From SURF-24 sp964537965 (lineage in GTDB: Bacteria; Bacteroidota; Ignavibacteria; Ignavibacteriales; SURF-24), in contig CAZIDB010000002.1 of assembly GCA_964537965.1 (NCBI GenBank), positions 1 through 54,480 on the forward strand: DNA of 54,480 nt, written 5' to 3'. The position numbers and the translations under genes were made by a program. Below are positions 18,321-26,415 of the stretch, piece by piece; positions within the stretch are counted from its first letter, which is position 1, and each line of letters starts with the position of its first letter. Below the pieces are notes generated by a model. The model searched no databases, was not told the origin of the DNA, and saw only the letters and a list, made by a program, of their open reading frames with translations.

Positions 18321-19560
18321 AAGAAATTTGTAATGGATTATTTAATTTATTTAGAACTTCATTTAAATATTCTTCAAATTCAGAGATGTTTTTGATTCCA
18401 TTGAGTTCCTGTTCCCAGGTAGCACAGAAGTAATAAGTAACTCCATTATCAGATGGTTTTAGTACAACAGTTTCATTAACACTATCCTCATCAACTTTTT
18501 GTGCGGCAATAGTTTTGTAAAAGAGAGCTGTTCCAAGGTTATCTTTTGCAAGAGATTGTTTTCCGTAAACACCAATATACTGCCATTCACTTTTTTCTTT
18601 ATTTGACCAGATTGTCTTAGTATCTGAATGTCTTGCTAATCCGGTTACAATGTTTTCGAATTTTCTTTTAGCTGAAATATTCACTTTTGACATTCTACTT
18701 CCGGCAGTTATTGATATTGTTGCTTTAAAATCATTTTTGTTTTTTTCAACATCAACACCATAATAAGTTATTTCAAATCCAGAAAAAATATTTCCGTCAT
18801 CTGTTATTTTACAAGTTGTGCTGTCAGCCTTTGAAAGTACATTTATCTTTTCACCATCAAATATAGCAAACGAAGCTAAACCAAAAGTATTGGCAACCTT
18901 ATAAATGTCCATACCCCAGTCCTGCATATGCTGATAAGATTCTTTGCCGGGGATATAATCATATAATCCAACATTATCTAAAACAATTTCATTTTTAATC
19001 TTTCCAAAGACATCTATTTTATTTCTGCTATCAAGATACAGGCGATAAGCAACTTTATCCGATTCCCATCCAATACCCTCATATTGGTAAAACCCGTTTT
19101 GAGGTTTATGAAATCCTGGAATTTTAGTGAATCCTTTAGTAATAAATTTTCCACCAACAACAAGACCATCTTTCAATTCAAAATCCTCTCTTTCAGCTAA
19201 ATGACAATTCGTCTTTTTCAACTTGCTTTCAGCTCCAATAACATCAGATGAAATGATGTACTCTTTTTCCAGGTTTTCAAATGAACCATCATACATGAGT
19301 AAATAACTTTCAGTGTTTAAATAATTTGGAACAATCTGCCAGGGTATAGAATTACCATCCTTATCCTTAATTAAGAAAGATTTTTGAGGATTGACTTTTG
19401 TCTCATCACAGAAAGTTTTGAGTGGAATTTCAACCATAGTACTTTCCAGAGTATATGGATAGTTTTTCTTCACAATGATCTTATTCTTTTGCCCAAATAC
19501 ATTTCCGTTAATAAAATTAATACAAAGAATCAGGCAAATGAATTTTATAAAGTTTGACAT
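18313..19560 (-). CDS. DUF4861 family secreted protein of the pectin locus
   Basis: 416 aa from the chosen ATG at 19560, which opens with a signal peptide (MSNFIKFICLILCINFINGNVFGQ). The frame remains open upstream to a TTG at 19677, but that TTG is the -35 element TTGACA of a good promoter, so the longer form is rejected. The middle part (YEGIGWESDKVAYRLYLDSR ... DNVGLYDYIPGKESYQHMQDWGMDIYKV) matches my recollection of DUF4861, a family common in pectin and uronate loci of Bacteroidetes whose reaction I do not know. The fold is probably all-beta, like carbohydrate-active accessory proteins. First gene of the operon, overlapping exuT by 8 bases. Confidence 0.78.
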   Translation of the reverse strand: MSNFIKFICLILCINFINGNVFGQKNKIIVKKNYPYTLESTMVEIPLKTFCDETKVNPQKSFLIKDKDGNSIPWQIVPNYLNTESYLLMYDGSFENLEKEYIISSDVIGAESKLKKTNCHLAEREDFELKDGLVVGGKFITKGFTKIPGFHKPQNGFYQYEGIGWESDKVAYRLYLDSRNKIDVFGKIKNEIVLDNVGLYDYIPGKESYQHMQDWGMDIYKVANTFGLASFAIFDGEKINVLSKADSTTCKITDDGNIFSGFEITYYGVDVEKNKNDFKATISITAGSRMSKVNISAKRKFENIVTGLARHSDTKTIWSNKEKSEWQYIGVYGKQSLAKDNLGTALFYKTIAAQKVDEDSVNETVVLKPSDNGVTYYFCATWEQELNGIKNISEFEEYLNEVLNKLNNPLQISYE

Positions 19561-19648
19561 ATTGGATATATTAGGTTTGTTTAAAGCTCCGCCAGGAAAA
19601 TCACAGATAACTTTACCGATTAAGTTATCAATAAATTTATCGATGACT

Positions 19649-19677
19649 AATTTAAGGAAAGAGGACATTTCTGTCAA
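19649..19677 (-). promoter_or_regulatory. Sigma-70-like promoter of the pectin operon
   Basis: On the minus strand TTGACA (19677-19672, perfect -35) is followed after 17 bases by TAAATT (19654-19649, 4 of 6 to TATAAT). Transcription would start near 19642, giving an untranslated leader of about 80 bases before the ATG at 19560. The gene order and near-contiguity downstream suggest this drives the pectin operon. Confidence 0.55.
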
Positions 19678-19711
19678 GAATTATTTTGGACAGGTAGAAA
19701 AAATTTCTGTC
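19667..19711. repeat. Direct repeat ATTTCTGTC x2 over the pectin promoter (possible operator)
   Basis: ATTTCTGTC occurs at 19667-19675 and again at 19703-19711, 36 bases apart start to start. The first copy overlaps the -35 element. A GGACAG at 19688-19693 lies between them, giving an inverted CTGTC/GACAG relation. The position fits an operator for a uronate-responsive regulator, but no regulator gene is adjacent. Assignment is inference. Confidence 0.35.
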
Positions 19712-19788
19712 TTCAAAGAAACATCAGATTAAATCACCTGACTGATTTGATATTCAAAGAGGCTTTAATAAAATCCTAATTAAAAATT

Positions 19789-19829
19789 ACTATATATAGT
19801 TTGACTATTAATTGGGTTTATCTTAGAAT
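19789..19829 (+). promoter_or_regulatory. Sigma-70-like promoter of the BtpA-family gene, with adjacent palindrome
   Basis: TTGACT (19801-19806), a 17-base spacer, then TAGAAT (19824-19829, 5 of 6 to TATAAT). Directly upstream is a perfect 12-base palindrome ACTATATATAGT (19789-19800) that could be an operator. The start codon follows 32 bases after the -10. The intergenic stretch 19561-19861 holds only this promoter, the divergent pectin promoter and the repeats described. Confidence 0.5.
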
Positions 19830-19861
19830 TGCCATCAAAACAAATCAAAAATGAGTAAAAA

Positions 19862-20647
19862 ATGAATCTCTTAAAACTTTACAAACCTATTATCGGGATG
19901 ATTCATATTGATGCTTTACCCGGCACACCTAAATTTAAAAATGATGTTCGCGCAATTATAAACAAAGCCAAAGAGGAAGCTTCACTTTATAAATCATTGG
20001 ATATACCGGTTTTAATGATTGAGAACATGCACGATGTTCCTTACTTAAATCGTAATGTCGGTCCGGAAATTCTTTCTCTTATGAGCATTATTCTTTACGA
20101 GATAAAACAAGCCTTTGATTTACCAACAGGAATACAGATACTTGCCGGAGCAAATAAAGATGCATTGGCGGCAGCAAAATCCGCTGGTGCAGATTTTATA
20201 AGAGCAGAAGGATTTGTTTTTGCACATGTTGCAGATGAAGGTATTTTTACCTCAGATGCCGGAGAACTATTACGTTATAGAAAATATATTAATGCGGATG
20301 AAATTTTAGTTTTTACTGACATTAAAAAGAAACATAGTTCACATTCCATAACAGCCGATACAGATATTCTGGAAACCGCAAAAGCAGCTGAGTTCTTTCT
20401 GAGTGATGCAGTTATAATAACCGGAGCAAGCACAGGAACGAAACCATCTCTTGAAGAAATAAAACTTGTTAAACCAGCAATTAATATTCCCGTAATTGCC
20501 GGCTCAGGTATAACGGAAGAAAATGTAAATGAATATAATGATATTTGTGATGGACTAGTTATAGGTTCGTACTTTAAGAAAGAAGGGAAATGGTATAACC
20601 CAATTGATCCTGATAGAGTTGAAAGACTTTTAAAGAAGATTAAATGA
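19862..20647 (+). CDS. BtpA/SgcQ family TIM-barrel protein
   Basis: 261 aa. The N-terminus PIIGMIHIDALPGTPK, the ENMHDVPY motif near residue 54, the IRAEGFVFAHVADEGI stretch, and the C-terminal IPVIAGSGITEENV..Y...DGLVIGSYFK identify the BtpA/SgcQ family. Members have a phosphate-binding TIM-barrel shape. BtpA is linked to photosystem I biogenesis in cyanobacteria; SgcQ belongs to a sugar-related operon in enterobacteria. No reaction is firmly known to me. Here it is divergent from the pectin operon, which favours a sugar-related role, but that is inference. It ends 10 bases before the convergent PrsW-type gene. Confidence 0.85.
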   Translation: MNLLKLYKPIIGMIHIDALPGTPKFKNDVRAIINKAKEEASLYKSLDIPVLMIENMHDVPYLNRNVGPEILSLMSIILYEIKQAFDLPTGIQILAGANKDALAAAKSAGADFIRAEGFVFAHVADEGIFTSDAGELLRYRKYINADEILVFTDIKKKHSSHSITADTDILETAKAAEFFLSDAVIITGASTGTKPSLEEIKLVKPAINIPVIAGSGITEENVNEYNDICDGLVIGSYFKKEGKWYNPIDPDRVERLLKKIK

Positions 20648-20657
20648 GTCGCTGCTC

Positions 20658-21653
20658 TTAGCTTTGCAATAAATTAAGTTTCCAGATGTCTTTTTGATTC
20701 ATACGAAGAATTGGCGAAATAGCAATAATGCCCGTCTTGCCGATATTTTTTTGAAGGTATTTCAGTTCATCAAGCTTTTGTTTTAACTCTTCATCCTTTG
20801 ACAATGAAAACCCGCTTTCAGATAAAAGCAGATTACTTTTGGCGCGTAACGATAATTCGAGATAGAGGCGGATATAGCAAATCATATCAAAAATAATTTC
20901 AGCCGGAAAGCGATTCTTAATTGAAATTATATAATTACCGCTTTTCGTCTTTGAGAATTGACCGCTTTTAATCATATTCAACAAACGAAGCTCAGTATCA
21001 AATTCAATTTCAAGCCACTTTCTTAATGATTTTTCATTCTGTTCAAAAATTAATATTACAACAAACGGAACGCTTACAAATATTACAAGCGTTGAGATTA
21101 GCGGTGATACAATAAACTGATTGTATATTGAATGAATAACCATTGCCAGAATTATTCCCGGCAAAAACATTTTTAATTTAAGAACATCTTTTTGGTTGAA
21201 AATATTTATGGAAATAATTGTGAATATTGAAGTACAGCTTCCATGCATTAATGCTGTACCAAAACCACGTGCAATCCAAAGCGTAAGATTACTGCTTTCA
21301 AGATTGTTCAAGTAATAGATATTCTCCACAATCGAAAACCCGGCACCAACAGCAAAGCCAAGTATAGCGCCATCAATTAGAAAACCAATTTTGCCCCGGT
21401 AAATAATAAATATTACCAATGAAGCTTTTAATAATTCTTCAACAACCGGAGCCAGGAATCTTGAGTAGGAAATAAAATCAATTTGTACAAGGTTATATAA
21501 AACGGTATTAATCACATAAGAAATTCCGGCACTAATCATTCCCCAAATCAAACAGGTGAACAGATCCAAATACTTTACAAGTTTAAAGCTATCGAGATAG
21601 ATTAAAAGCAGAAGAAAAAGAATAACGGGGAAAAAGCTTACTGCTATATTCAT
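20658..21653 (-). CDS. PrsW-type intramembrane metalloprotease
   Basis: 331 aa with about eight hydrophobic segments in the first 210 residues and a soluble C-terminal tail of about 120. The conserved family motifs are visible: EELLKA after a membrane segment (about residue 68), FSIVENIYY (about 105), ALMHGSCTS (about 137) and VIHSIYN (about 175). Together they supply the Glu and His residues of the CPBP/PrsW active site. PrsW of Bacillus subtilis makes the first cut in an anti-sigma factor (RsiW). This gene starts 9 bases after the stop of a secreted metalloprotease gene and lies downstream of an ECF sigma/anti-sigma pair, so a related role is plausible. The cytoplasmic tail is not recognised. 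Confidence 0.82.
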   Translation of the reverse strand: MNIAVSFFPVILFLLLLIYLDSFKLVKYLDLFTCLIWGMISAGISYVINTVLYNLVQIDFISYSRFLAPVVEELLKASLVIFIIYRGKIGFLIDGAILGFAVGAGFSIVENIYYLNNLESSNLTLWIARGFGTALMHGSCTSIFTIISINIFNQKDVLKLKMFLPGIILAMVIHSIYNQFIVSPLISTLVIFVSVPFVVILIFEQNEKSLRKWLEIEFDTELRLLNMIKSGQFSKTKSGNYIISIKNRFPAEIIFDMICYIRLYLELSLRAKSNLLLSESGFSLSKDEELKQKLDELKYLQKNIGKTGIIAISPILRMNQKDIWKLNLLQS

Positions 21654-21662
21654 TACTGTTAT

Positions 21663-24281
21663 TTATAAAAGTTTAAGTGATAACATGAATTCATCCGAAG
21701 GTTTTATATACTGATTAAATGCCCTGCCATAGCCCACAGATATTGTTGATTTGAGCAAAGAGAAAAGCACAACTTCAAAATCGAGCTGAGTACCAACATT
21801 TAAATACTTTTGCTGCAAACTTGTTTTATCAAAATTTGTAATTAAGCCGCTTGAGAAAAAAGCTAACCGGGCAAATGTTGAATAGAAACCAAGAAAACCC
21901 ATCTCCTTAAATCTTAAAGCCGGTAAATCCCACTCAATCATAAATTTGCCAAAGTTAGTACCGCCAACTGAGTTCAATTCAACTCCGGGGAAACTATAGT
22001 AAGAGCGATATCTTCTTACTTCCTGATAATCAACATAATTATTACCAAAGCCGCCGAAATAGAAATTTGCGAAAGCATCATCCCTGTTACTTGCAAAAGA
22101 ATTTCCCGCAGAATAATGTAACCATATTGAAGAATGATTAAATGGCGTTAAAAATCCGTAAGTTAAATTTGCCCAAAGGCGCGGATAAATATTTTTATTC
22201 ACATAATTGTTCTTTGAATTAACCTGGACAGAGAAACCCGCTTCATTATCTACACTGCCCAAAGATTTTCTGAACCGGGTATATTTTAAATCTCCTCTCA
22301 ATGTATATAGTTTATCAAANNNNNNNNNNNNNNNNNNNNNNNNNNNNNNNNNNNNNNNNNNNNNNNNNNNNNNNNNNNNNNNNNNNNNNNNNNNNNNNNN
22401 NNNNNNNNNNNNNNNNNNNACTTCAGCGGGAGAACCGGCCTTCCATGTTTCAAGCACGGGATATTTTTCCACAACCTTTTGACCGAGATAGTTTATTGCA
22501 TTAACATCTTTCAACACATCCTCTTTAAAAATTACCGGTGAAAATCCTTTACCGGAATATTTAAATGCAAGAATTGAATCGGCGCCAATCTTAATCGGTC
22601 TGAAGAACCCCGTTTCAGTATTAGTAATAATCTCCATTTCTTTCGTTTCCAAATCATAACGGAAGGCATTTGAAACGCCAGTCAGGTATGAAGTTCCGAA
22701 CAGGTTTTTACCGTCGGGTGAAAAAATAAAATTTGATGCTGAATTATTTTCAAACTCGTAAAGCTCATCAAAATTAACACTACCTTCATTAGCTTCATTC
22801 AAATCAATTCTTATTAATTTTTGTTTCCCGCTTATTTCCGATTTTGTTGCGCTTAAATATTTTCCGTCAGGCGAAATATCAATATCAAATAGATCCTGCC
22901 CGTAAGGCATCAAATAAATTGTCTGCCAGTTCTCATAGGGATAAGGAATTTTTACTAAGTAAGAGAGCCCGTTGTTGTGCTGCATTCCCCACAAAGATTT
23001 ATCGGCTTTATTAAAAACTATATCGCCAATCCTTGCCTGGTTAAGTAGAGTTTTGTTTTCCTTTGTTGTGATATTGTATGAATTTATTGTCCGCCAGTTC
23101 TGGCTGTTATTTGTTGTATAAAATAATGTTGAAGAAGAATCATCATAAGCAAGCGAAGCTACATAATACATTGCGGGTGACGGCATATCTACAAGTTTTT
23201 CAATCTTCCCATTTGATAAACTAATGGAAGAGATTTGCGCTAACTGCCCGGGATAATTTATTGCCGCGTAAATTTTATTTTCATTCTTATCATAGAATTG
23301 TCTTGAAACCGCCCCCAAAGATTCTTCGCAAATATTTTTGTACTTCGTTGTCGGATAATTTTCGATGAGTTTAATATTTTCTTTTTGTAAATCATGTTCA
23401 AAGTTTATCCATTTGTCCCATTCGTTTCTTAAAGTTGAATTATACACCTGTTCAAATTGAGAAGCATAGAATGTATAACTATCATCCGTACGATTAAACC
23501 AGTTAAGCAGCTTATCCGGTCCATATTGATGCGCAAGGTAATTTACAAATCTTGTCCCGTATAAATAAGCATTCATTCCAACCTGGAAGTCAATTGTAGT
23601 TCCCTCAGATTCAAGCCCGACCGCATTGTAAAAATAACTGCTGTCAAAAACCATAGAACGGAAAACCATTTCATCGTACCCGCCAAGAGCACGACCAACA
23701 CCGCCGGCCATCCAGGTTTCCATGAACACAGCAATTCCTTCATGATACCAGCGCGGAGAATAACGACGCGGGCTTGCCAGATAACTGTAAAGAATTGATA
23801 ACGGTTGTTCCGTTGTTGCATTAACTTTTCCGGAGAATAAGGACCGGAAAAATCTATCCCTGCTGTTTGGTTTATCACACATTACAATATGAGTTAGTTC
23901 ATGATTCATCAGCCAGTTCATTCTTTCATTGGCAGGCATAACATCAAAAACATAATCGAACGGCTCAATTGCGACAATAACAATATTAAACGGAATATTG
24001 ATTGCCCCTGCATAACCCCAATCGCCAAAATCATGGAAAAGAACCGCAATCTGTTCTTCCGATTTATAATCCCACAGCTTACTGTGGAAACCCATAGAAT
24101 TTTTGAAACAGCTTGCAAGATGCGGAATAAGGTAAAACTGGCTTTGATCAATATAAATCGTATTCAAATCGTTCGTCTGAAATGAATTAAGCGTTTGTGC
24201 GTTTAAGGTTATGGTTGAAAAAAAAAGGAAAGCAATAAAAAAATATTTCAACGATGAATCCCGATAAAAAAATCTTTTCAT
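21663..24281 (-). CDS. Secreted zinc metalloprotease (peptidase MA-like) with beta-propeller and outer-membrane barrel, interrupted by gap
   Basis: Start chosen at the ATG at 24281, giving MKRFFYRD and a signal peptide ending LNAQ; a GTG at 24320 lies inside a terminator hairpin. A gluzincin domain carries HELTH (H127, E128, H131) and WYHEGIAVFME (E181 likely third zinc ligand), as in peptidase MA-like proteins. Next comes a TolB/WD40-like propeller with repeats such as DIDISPDGKYLSATKS and NFIFSPDGKNLFGTSY. After the gap at 22320-22419 the protein ends in BamA/surface-antigen-like barrel strands (FASNRDDAFANFYFGGFGN) with the terminus EFMLSLKLL. Enzyme, propeller and barrel in one chain suggest a protease anchored in the outer membrane. 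Substrate unknown. Confidence 0.8.
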   Translation of the reverse strand: MKRFFYRDSSLKYFFIAFLFFSTITLNAQTLNSFQTNDLNTIYIDQSQFYLIPHLASCFKNSMGFHSKLWDYKSEEQIAVLFHDFGDWGYAGAINIPFNIVIVAIEPFDYVFDVMPANERMNWLMNHELTHIVMCDKPNSRDRFFRSLFSGKVNATTEQPLSILYSYLASPRRYSPRWYHEGIAVFMETWMAGGVGRALGGYDEMVFRSMVFDSSYFYNAVGLESEGTTIDFQVGMNAYLYGTRFVNYLAHQYGPDKLLNWFNRTDDSYTFYASQFEQVYNSTLRNEWDKWINFEHDLQKENIKLIENYPTTKYKNICEESLGAVSRQFYDKNENKIYAAINYPGQLAQISSISLSNGKIEKLVDMPSPAMYYVASLAYDDSSSTLFYTTNNSQNWRTINSYNITTKENKTLLNQARIGDIVFNKADKSLWGMQHNNGLSYLVKIPYPYENWQTIYLMPYGQDLFDIDISPDGKYLSATKSEISGKQKLIRIDLNEANEGSVNFDELYEFENNSASNFIFSPDGKNLFGTSYLTGVSNAFRYDLETKEMEIITNTETGFFRPIKIGADSILAFKYSGKGFSPVIFKEDVLKDVNAINYLGQKVVEKYPVLETWKAGSPAEXXXXXXXXXXXXXXXXXXXXXXXXXXXXXXXXXXFDKLYTLRGDLKYTRFRKSLGSVDNEAGFSVQVNSKNNYVNKNIYPRLWANLTYGFLTPFNHSSIWLHYSAGNSFASNRDDAFANFYFGGFGNNYVDYQEVRRYRSYYSFPGVELNSVGGTNFGKFMIEWDLPALRFKEMGFLGFYSTFARLAFFSSGLITNFDKTSLQQKYLNVGTQLDFEVVLFSLLKSTISVGYGRAFNQYIKPSDEFMLSLKLL
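22320..22419. other. Assembly gap (100 N) inside the metalloprotease-barrel gene
   Basis: Exactly 100 N between the propeller and the barrel. The frame happens to be kept with the 100-base filler, but the real length is unknown and several barrel strands could be missing. Confidence 0.95.
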
Positions 24282-24306
24282 ATGTTTTTCATCTGCTATG
24301 TTAGAG

Positions 24307-24334
24307 AAAATGCCGCACACTTAACGTACGGCAT
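24307..24334 (-). terminator. Rho-independent terminator after the sigma/anti-sigma/repeat-protein operon
   Basis: On the minus strand ATGCCGTAC and GTGCGGCAT (plus 24334 down to 24310) form a nine-pair stem with one G-U pair, followed by TTTT (24310-24307). It lies about 60 bases past the stop at 24396 and just before the metalloprotease ATG at 24281, separating the two units. Confidence 0.7.
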
Positions 24335-24395
24335 ACTGTTTATGAAAAATAATTATTTAGAAAATCAATAGTCCTGCTTTAATAGAAACTTTCCC

Positions 24396-25626
24396 TTATT
24401 GTCGATTTGTCCCCAGAACATCTTTGTTACCCATAATAGAAACACCAAACGGCTTATTATAATTTAGTGTATTTCCAAGCGGAGATAAATTATTGAGAAC
24501 AGTGTTGCCAAGAACAGGGCTATGAGAACACAATCCTAAAATTCCTTCCTTATTAGAAAAGACAAACAAACCAATTAAGTTTTGTGAATTTAATCCACCC
24601 TGAACATTTAAAGCTCTATTTCCTATCTCAATGCTACCAAGTTGTAATTTGTTGGGATTAATAGGATTAATACTTTCCAATGCTTCCTTTTGTCCTACTA
24701 CTTTATTGCTAAGTTGTTCTTTATTTGTTACAATAACCCCAACCTGATCTTTATTTCCGACCNNNNNNNNNNNNNNNNNNNNNNNNNNNNNNNNNNNNNN
24801 NNNNNNNNNNNNNNNNNNNNNNNNNNNNNNNNNNNNNNNNNNNNNNNNNNNNNNNNNNNNNNTTTTCATTGATCTCAATAGTCCCCAAAACTTCTTTATT
24901 TGAATTTAACTGTTCATGTGAATAGACACCAAGAACCATAGTTGCTGAATTAAAGGAGATATCTTGTTTATTAGAATAAGTATTGTAGTTTCCATTTTTA
25001 TTCGCAAATGCTATTACGCCTATTGCATTTTCTTTATTACCGATTATGCCCGGTTGTTTATTTAATAACAACGCATTATGCGCATTAGGAATAGCATCAA
25101 GCATTTTCATAAATCTCTGCGCCACCTGAATTCTGAAGTTCTCGTAATTATTCATCGTTTTTTCAATTTCCAGGACCTGGTTTACGGTGTCCTTCCTAAA
25201 TAACTTGTCAAGCATTATGATAGTATTATCAAGTGTAGGCATATTCTTATCGAGATATGTTTTATAGTCTTTGAAGGTTTTTGAATTTTCCTTCAGTATT
25301 TCACCTTTTTTAACGACTAAAATATCTTTCTCAATAAGGCTGTTAATTTTTTGGCTCCAGTTGCCGAGGTCTGAACTGACATCCTTCAGAAAAATTTTGT
25401 AGTCTACAAGCTGGGCAATTGAAAGTTTTAGTGATTGTTCATCATTAAGCATTGCATTCTTCAGTTTAACATCCCTTTCACTAATTTGGCTTGCGTTGTA
25501 TTTTTTTACTTTACCTATTGTTCCGCTAATACCCTCATAAGCCGGCGGATAAAAGAAAGAAACAATGATTATTGCCAATGCAATAAAAATTACAACTCCA
25601 AATATCACTTTAGTACTCTTTTTCAT
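24396..25626 (-). CDS. Membrane-anchored protein with degenerate NK/LG repeats, interrupted by gap
   Basis: I do not recognise the family. The protein starts MKKSTKVIFGVVIF with one membrane helix (about residues 7-25), then a helical region rich in K, E, D and N (about 30-185). From about residue 190 there is a run of irregular short repeats of the type [GS]NK[DE]xxxG: GNKENAIG, SNKEVLG, GNKDQVG, SNKEGILG, GNKDVLG. The gap at 24763-24862 falls inside the repeats. The frames on its two sides disagree over exactly 100 bases, so the true gap differs in length. It follows the anti-sigma gene by 24 bases and ends at a terminator, so it is the third gene of the sigma operon. A short beta-solenoid is one possible shape for the repeats; function unknown. 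Confidence 0.65.
24763..24862. other. Assembly gap (100 N) inside the repeat protein gene
   Basis: Exactly 100 N. Coding frames before and after do not match across 100 bases, showing the number is a placeholder. Internal repetition of the gene may have caused the break. Confidence 0.95.
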
Positions 25627-25650
25627 TTCTGCCTCTTATTATATTACATT

Positions 25651-26415
25651 TTATTTCTGCGTTAAAATTAAATTATTATAAATTTCATTTTGATCGGAAA
25701 AGATTTTGAGAGATATTTTTTCACCGGATAAATTATTCCTGAACATTAAAAGATAGCTGTTACCACCTTTGTTATTTATCTGAACTAAATTGTTTGCCGA
25801 TACAAAACTTGACTGGTTATTCTGTTTGATAGGTTTAACCGCATATACCTGGAGTTTTGTTTCGTCAAAATTAAAATTCAGTTTTATTTCATTATTAGAA
25901 GTCAGGTCAACCTTAACCAGTACTTTATCATCATAAACCTGGGTGTTAACCTTTCCATCTATTTCCGGAATATCAATAACGATATTACCGGCATTTTCAA
26001 AATTCGGGTATGTATCGGCGTCAATCATTGAGCCGGAAATGTTCCCCGGATTAAGGTTGTTATTATTAAACAAGGCAAGAAAAATAAAACACACAATAAC
26101 ACCTAATCCAAATACAGAAGCATATCTTACTCTTGACATTGAGAACAAAGCAAAGATTGAAGCAAGCTTAGTTTTTTCCTGTACCGCTTTTAATCTTTCC
26201 GTCTGGTAGATGCTGTTCATTACTTCATCGCTTATATCTATTTCGTAACTTGTGCCGGATTCATCATTAAGTTTTCTTACAACATTTTTTAATTCGGCAG
26301 CATATTCTTTTAGGTTGTTATTGTTATTTAATTCCTGTTCAAGGAGAGATTTTTCTTCTGCTGTAATCTCCCCGTCTATATCCTTATTAATAAGAGTCCA
26401 ATAATTATTATTCAT
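25651..26415 (-). CDS. Anti-sigma factor-like single-pass membrane protein
   Basis: 254 aa. The N-terminal cytoplasmic part (residues 1-95) begins YWTLINKDIDGEITAEEKSLLEQEL, the helical pattern of anti-sigma N-domains, but without the zinc-binding H-x3-C-x2-C of the ZAS type. One membrane helix (about 97-116, YASVFGLGVIVCFIFLALF) is followed by a periplasmic beta-rich domain of about 135 residues. It overlaps the ECF sigma gene by 8 bases, the standard arrangement for a sigma factor and its membrane-bound inhibitor. It probably holds the sigma factor at the membrane until released by proteolysis or a conformational change. Confidence 0.78.
   Translation of the reverse strand: MNNNYWTLINKDIDGEITAEEKSLLEQELNNNNNLKEYAAELKNVVRKLNDESGTSYEIDISDEVMNSIYQTERLKAVQEKTKLASIFALFSMSRVRYASVFGLGVIVCFIFLALFNNNNLNPGNISGSMIDADTYPNFENAGNIVIDIPEIDGKVNTQVYDDKVLVKVDLTSNNEIKLNFNFDETKLQVYAVKPIKQNNQSSFVSANNLVQINNKGGNSYLLMFRNNLSGEKISLKIFSDQNEIYNNLILTQK

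Noticed and set aside
19561..19677. 39-codon N-terminal extension of the DUF4861 protein
   Set aside because: Its TTG start is the -35 box TTGACA of a strong promoter, and a proper signal peptide begins at the ATG at 19560.
24282..24320. GTG start for the metalloprotease gene
   Set aside because: It lies within the stem of a terminator hairpin, and a better ATG with a signal peptide follows at 24281.
24396..25626. CRISPR-like or VNTR array
   Set aside because: The repeats are visible only at protein level with irregular spacing; the DNA is not repeated closely enough.
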